A program made the position numbers and the translations under genes. Below are positions 8,701 to 9,729 of a DNA stretch of 9,729 bases, one piece after another. The notes beneath the pieces were generated by a model. The model worked only from the letters and a program-made list of their open reading frames with translations, had not been told where the DNA came from and searched no databases. The stretch covers positions 1 to 9,729 of the forward strand of contig JAGHVA010000216.1 of assembly GCA_018064565.1 (NCBI GenBank), written 5' to 3'. Every line of letters begins with the position of its first letter. Within the stretch, counting starts at the first letter, position 1. This DNA is from Candidatus Colimorpha onthohippi (lineage in GTDB: Bacteria; Bacteroidota; Bacteroidia; Bacteroidales; P3).

Positions 8701-9729
8701 CGCGTCGCCGAGCAGACCGCTGGCGGTGTGCTGGTGCAGTGGGATGCCGTGGGCTCAGCCACGGGCTACCGTGTGGAGTATGGCATCACGGGCTTCACCG
8801 AGGGTCAGGGTGCCAAGGTCGAGGTGCCTGCCGGCACCACCACCTACGAGGTTACAGGTCTCTCGCTCTCCAACCGCTACGACATCTACGTCTCCGCCAA
8901 GTGCGGCAGCGTGTATGGTCCCAGCAGCAAGGTAACGGCCCGTCCCGCCTGTACCGACCGTAACCTGCCTTACGTAGAGGCGTTCGAGAATGCCTCATAC
9001 GCCGTTACGGCAGGCTACTATGCCACCGCCTACAACACCAACGCCGGTCTGGGTCAGTATCCCAACCACGACCTGCCCTACTGCTGGCGGTTTACCAACC
9101 TCAGTGCCAACAACGTTACCTATCCGCAGGCCTACCTCTTCAAGGGCGTCGCCGCCTACGTGCGCGAGAACACCACCACCAACCGTTCGCTTATCCTCCG
9201 TACCGATGCCATCGTGCGTCCCGTCTATGCCACGCTGCCCACCTTCGACGCTCCCGTTGATAGCCTCGTGGTGCGTTTCGACTACAGGCATACGGCATTA
9301 TCCACAGTGGCTCAATTCGAGATGGGATATATGACCGACCCGTACGACTACAACTCGTTTGTGATGTTGCGCAGCTACGATGCAGTGAGCAGCACAGCGT
9401 GGGATAGAGACGAGATAGACTTAAGTCAAGAGGGTCTTTCCTCCAACCTGCCGTTGGGCTCGGTCGTAGCCTTCAGGTACATTGGCAACAATGCCAGCAA
9501 TGTGCTGTGCTTGGACAGCGTGGTTGTTACCAAGTCGCCCGAGTGCCCCACGGTTCGCAACATCACCCTTTCGGGCGATCGTCCGTCATCGACTACTGTC
9601 AGTTGGCCAGCCGTAACGGGTGCCTCTAAGTACGAGGTTGAGTATGGTCGCAAAGGTTTTGCGCAGGGCACAGGCACCATACTCGAAGTAGCCAACAACA
9701 GCGTGGTGCTTAACCTTGGCGGTGGAGTT
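2638..9729 (+). CDS. Giant secreted FN3 / cleaved-adhesin repeat protein (3'-truncated by window)
   Basis: One frame runs from ATG 2638 to the right edge (2,364 codons) with no stop, so the C-terminus is missing. It has a signal peptide (residues 1-28, cleavage after VHA), then a beta-rich N-terminal module (29-262) with the IGFPFNFG opening common in Bacteroidetes FN3 proteins. FN3 modules lie at about 262-358, 556-652, 843-934, 1128-1221, 1404-1505 (divergent), 1704-1795, 2015-2105 and 2303 onward. Jelly-roll modules like gingipain 'cleaved adhesin' domains lie at 358-556, 653-843, 935-1128, 1222-1404, 1796-2015 and 2106-2303; they show LPY.E.FE, a central CW, LAFRY and a final IDD/IDN strand. 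Residues 1506-1696 are a different module. The likely role is surface adhesion or matrix binding after type IX secretion. No catalytic domain is visible. Export route and ligand are inferred. Confidence 0.93.
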   Translation, partial: MKYDLRFSFNSLIFTVLFGVFAVQSVHAQQSLKYYDFSTGVDEAKWIVMDNPTLLSAVSGGASDYYNTEAYNIGFPFNFGDYGDNYRYAYFTSDCNFGLVTGTIGSAASNTDYTNDYSTPLNANKERPRICFFGADGAFNANLGDYVKVQTMGTAPNRVFVMEMHMHSQTQNSAAPYGLYQVHLYEGSNVIEMVYGNTENYNMNVAYQIGIKGRSYSRGVWEYYRIMTDHTAVFGEGGDKNTPWAKNTWPGAYRYYRFEPQCFVYDDVTITNVGHNQAHVAWNLGGYNGQATSWELEWGTGEAGDPANSKVTTTSTNYTLTSLEPLTTYHVYVRANCSCNTSTLSEDRTADFTTDCPAVAALPDEVKFDDFGDEDGKYATGVTAPTAYAGGTHYLPECWRMLNMNTTNATSYPQVFLTSDASHVRSGKAMVLRTTAITGAQTTKDYSAVAIMPRYEESLNGLKVSFWYRNHDASTGSTRLQFGYVSGNVDNYVFTQIGNDLPLRDAMTKFEIDLSHCGVVIPEGARLAFRYPALSSSSTNYYAVVDDIKVEYANSCPKVRNLKVQQISANSLSLAWDAVAGAQRYEVTVRCSARNGEVSDEVRATEQTVYSNNPRIVVCGLASGVEYDVTVRTQCGEEVFSDAVTTSATTYCTRVALPYFEDFNSFTAADALSVSPLTVPERYSEGMQALPGCWRFLGLSNTAGTYPQAFLVREGVENFTPYTMGAGNALVLRGSANGAVHAALPSFEADINNIYVSYYYRSGAIVSPGTLEFGYMTNPDDPNSFTVVSTMNVSVGYAFYKHDFAADGGSYPNGAVLAFRFRSATDANPVFIDNVHVALSTQCKPLSVAVTGLTPTEAVLSWQNPGNASEYRVVYGAAGFDPMDEEQVMGTYDVASTVSVVSGLTAGTAYDFYVMAKCASGYGPMKQVSVVTPCEAIELPYVENFEGYTDATYACASAVTPDGYKQTMPCWYFPSRDNNYNANGTANEGVPYSWVTTAANYFQGTRALVLKSNASQMAYAVLPYTGVSVDRLRLSFKYRQYDINFRGAMTVGVMRTPYDVESFRVVKTLPASAAWTTFGPIDFDDYDIDFTEYKYVAIRLSYAGVSTDEAAKGYMYIDDLNLTDRGECGSVNVQVANLVDTSVTLQWRKTCDDATAYKVAWGGSTFDVNNETTWLGSETTSDLYYKIRTLTAKTAYKASVQTICGDAQSDWGTVASFTTVCAGTPLPYSETFEGTNWSRSTSNASSSVAIVTDACWSFPGNNTTKSQNSTSYSPQSFVQDDTKPTGTYALVMKAHTSTVPAVGILPYFNQHVGNLILKYNWRTWTTGLTSRLQLGVTTSRTDITTFRPLLTHGETTDFANVNTYDFRTANLSPDTVYYIAFRVLPGGTANNNNAAFIDNISVTCPLTLTTTSTYVPALDQWCAQNEWTQGGDGIVSYDLRYSDIPFAHSEAADPVEYTEITDITSQSKQVCGFDQYNSWYFKVRGKYADGTYTEWSNTTHVDMTTADACWNKIISSFTGTVNSTIPYRPNYRRSYSQQIWHADELREGWITHIYLRNGYNGAYTRNAQVIYLGHTSKDVFESGTDWVPSSQLTTVWGSGNLGWLASGNASYNLNGANGWTAIDITDFFYNGVDNLVLAWDDNSNQSHSTSYNFSYTTCNGNRAIYQQNSANTDIAPGTPGTGTLIAYRNDVVFRICQKANAAVCSTPTNLTVSKAGADTAVATWLQAGNCDTWIVEWGPVGFTIAEGRDTVYGEPRCVLRNMASGSRYSVRVMADCGVVNGLSAWTGVVNFKTKCTDVPLPYTENFDALVSSGWLTEGTAATNDVRNCDNVCYVAGTGTGGCTNTYVPVRMPNHELARCWEFSGATSTTSTTATSFARAYIIRCSGTPTTVARSGQYAQHFSNRYTSNNVVVTLPDFEAPLDTLSISFWYKNSAAAAGSMLQLGYVTDATNPNTFVQLTTLPLSTSFVNYTYDFRAAGRTYPAGARIAFRYPASNSTTQYYADVDDVVVDYAAACPDLQNLRVAEQTAGGVLVQWDAVGSATGYRVEYGITGFTEGQGAKVEVPAGTTTYEVTGLSLSNRYDIYVSAKCGSVYGPSSKVTARPACTDRNLPYVEAFENASYAVTAGYYATAYNTNAGLGQYPNHDLPYCWRFTNLSANNVTYPQAYLFKGVAAYVRENTTTNRSLILRTDAIVRPVYATLPTFDAPVDSLVVRFDYRHTALSTVAQFEMGYMTDPYDYNSFVMLRSYDAVSSTAWDRDEIDLSQEGLSSNLPLGSVVAFRYIGNNASNVLCLDSVVVTKSPECPTVRNITLSGDRPSSTTVSWPAVTGASKYEVEYGRKGFAQGTGTILEVANNSVVLNLGGGV
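3421..9729 (+). repeat. Alternating FN3 and adhesin module array
   Basis: From about residue 262 the protein repeats a two-module unit (FN3 of about 90-97 residues, then an adhesin jelly-roll of about 185-220). A Cys falls at nearly every module border: C3421, C4303, C4591, C5164, C5437, C6019, C6298, C6847, C8020, C8680, C8950 and C9544 (first base of each codon). Most FN3 modules also have a Cys after the F strand in an A.C or Q.C context, and each adhesin module has a CW. The adhesin modules at 358-556, 653-843 and 2106-2303 are the most alike, sharing CWR....N....YPQ, which indicates duplication within the gene. Confidence 0.85.
7153..7725 (+). other. Compositionally distinct inserted beta module
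   Basis: Residues about 1506-1696 occupy an adhesin-module position but lack the LPY.E.FE, LAFRY and IDD features. Instead they contain YSQQIWHADEL, VIYLGHTSKDVFESGTDWVP, FFYNGVDNLVLAWDDN and a C-terminal YRNDVVFRIC. I recall this pattern as a recurring module in other Bacteroidetes secreted proteins; that recall is unverified. The DNA is AT-rich (hand count 169 of 420 G+C, 40%, for 7201-7620) and uses codons rare in the flanks, including AGG AGA in a row, ATA, CTA and TTA. The frame is intact through both borders. A module acquired later from a different source is the favoured explanation. Confidence 0.7.

Overview
The window looks like chromosomal DNA from a member of the Bacteroidales, and a Prevotella-like genome is plausible. 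The evidence is a 589-residue, six-domain ribosomal protein S1, promoter elements of the Bacteroidetes TAnnTTTG type, start codons without a Shine-Dalgarno sequence, and a large secreted protein built from fibronectin type III (FN3) and gingipain-type 'cleaved adhesin' modules. No tRNA, rRNA, insertion sequence or CRISPR array was found.

Layout, left to right. Bases 1-114 hold no gene that can be confirmed, only short inverted repeats that may belong to a dispersed intergenic element or to the tail of an upstream gene. A strong terminator-type hairpin lies at 115-154. A six-copy tandem array with a 32-bp period fills 170-361, and its last copy is the stop codon and final codons of rpsA. rpsA occupies 336-2105 on the minus strand. 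The AT-rich gap 2106-2637 holds the rpsA leader and promoter (minus strand), a 27-codon minus-strand small ORF, a pair of 9-bp direct repeats, and a plus-strand promoter.

From 2638 to the right edge one plus-strand reading frame stays open for 2,364 codons with no stop. It is the 5' part of a giant secreted adhesin-like gene. It starts with a signal peptide and an N-terminal beta-rich module, then alternates FN3 and jelly-roll adhesin modules (eight FN3, the last cut by the window edge, and six adhesin modules). One adhesin position is taken by an unrelated module at about 7153-7725. That module is markedly more AT-rich (about 40% GC by hand count over 7201-7620) than its neighbours (63% in the line 8041-8100). 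Many ORFs on the other strand and in other frames across this gene and rpsA are shadows of these two real genes.

rpsA and the adhesin gene are divergent and share only the 532-bp intergenic region. rpsA is a housekeeping translation gene; the adhesin is an exported surface protein, probably sent out by the type IX secretion system, although the C-terminal sorting domain that would prove this lies beyond the window. No functional link between them is evident. The points most worth a second look are the tandem array grown on the 3' end of rpsA, the compositionally foreign module inside the adhesin, and the unlisted small ORF between the two genes.
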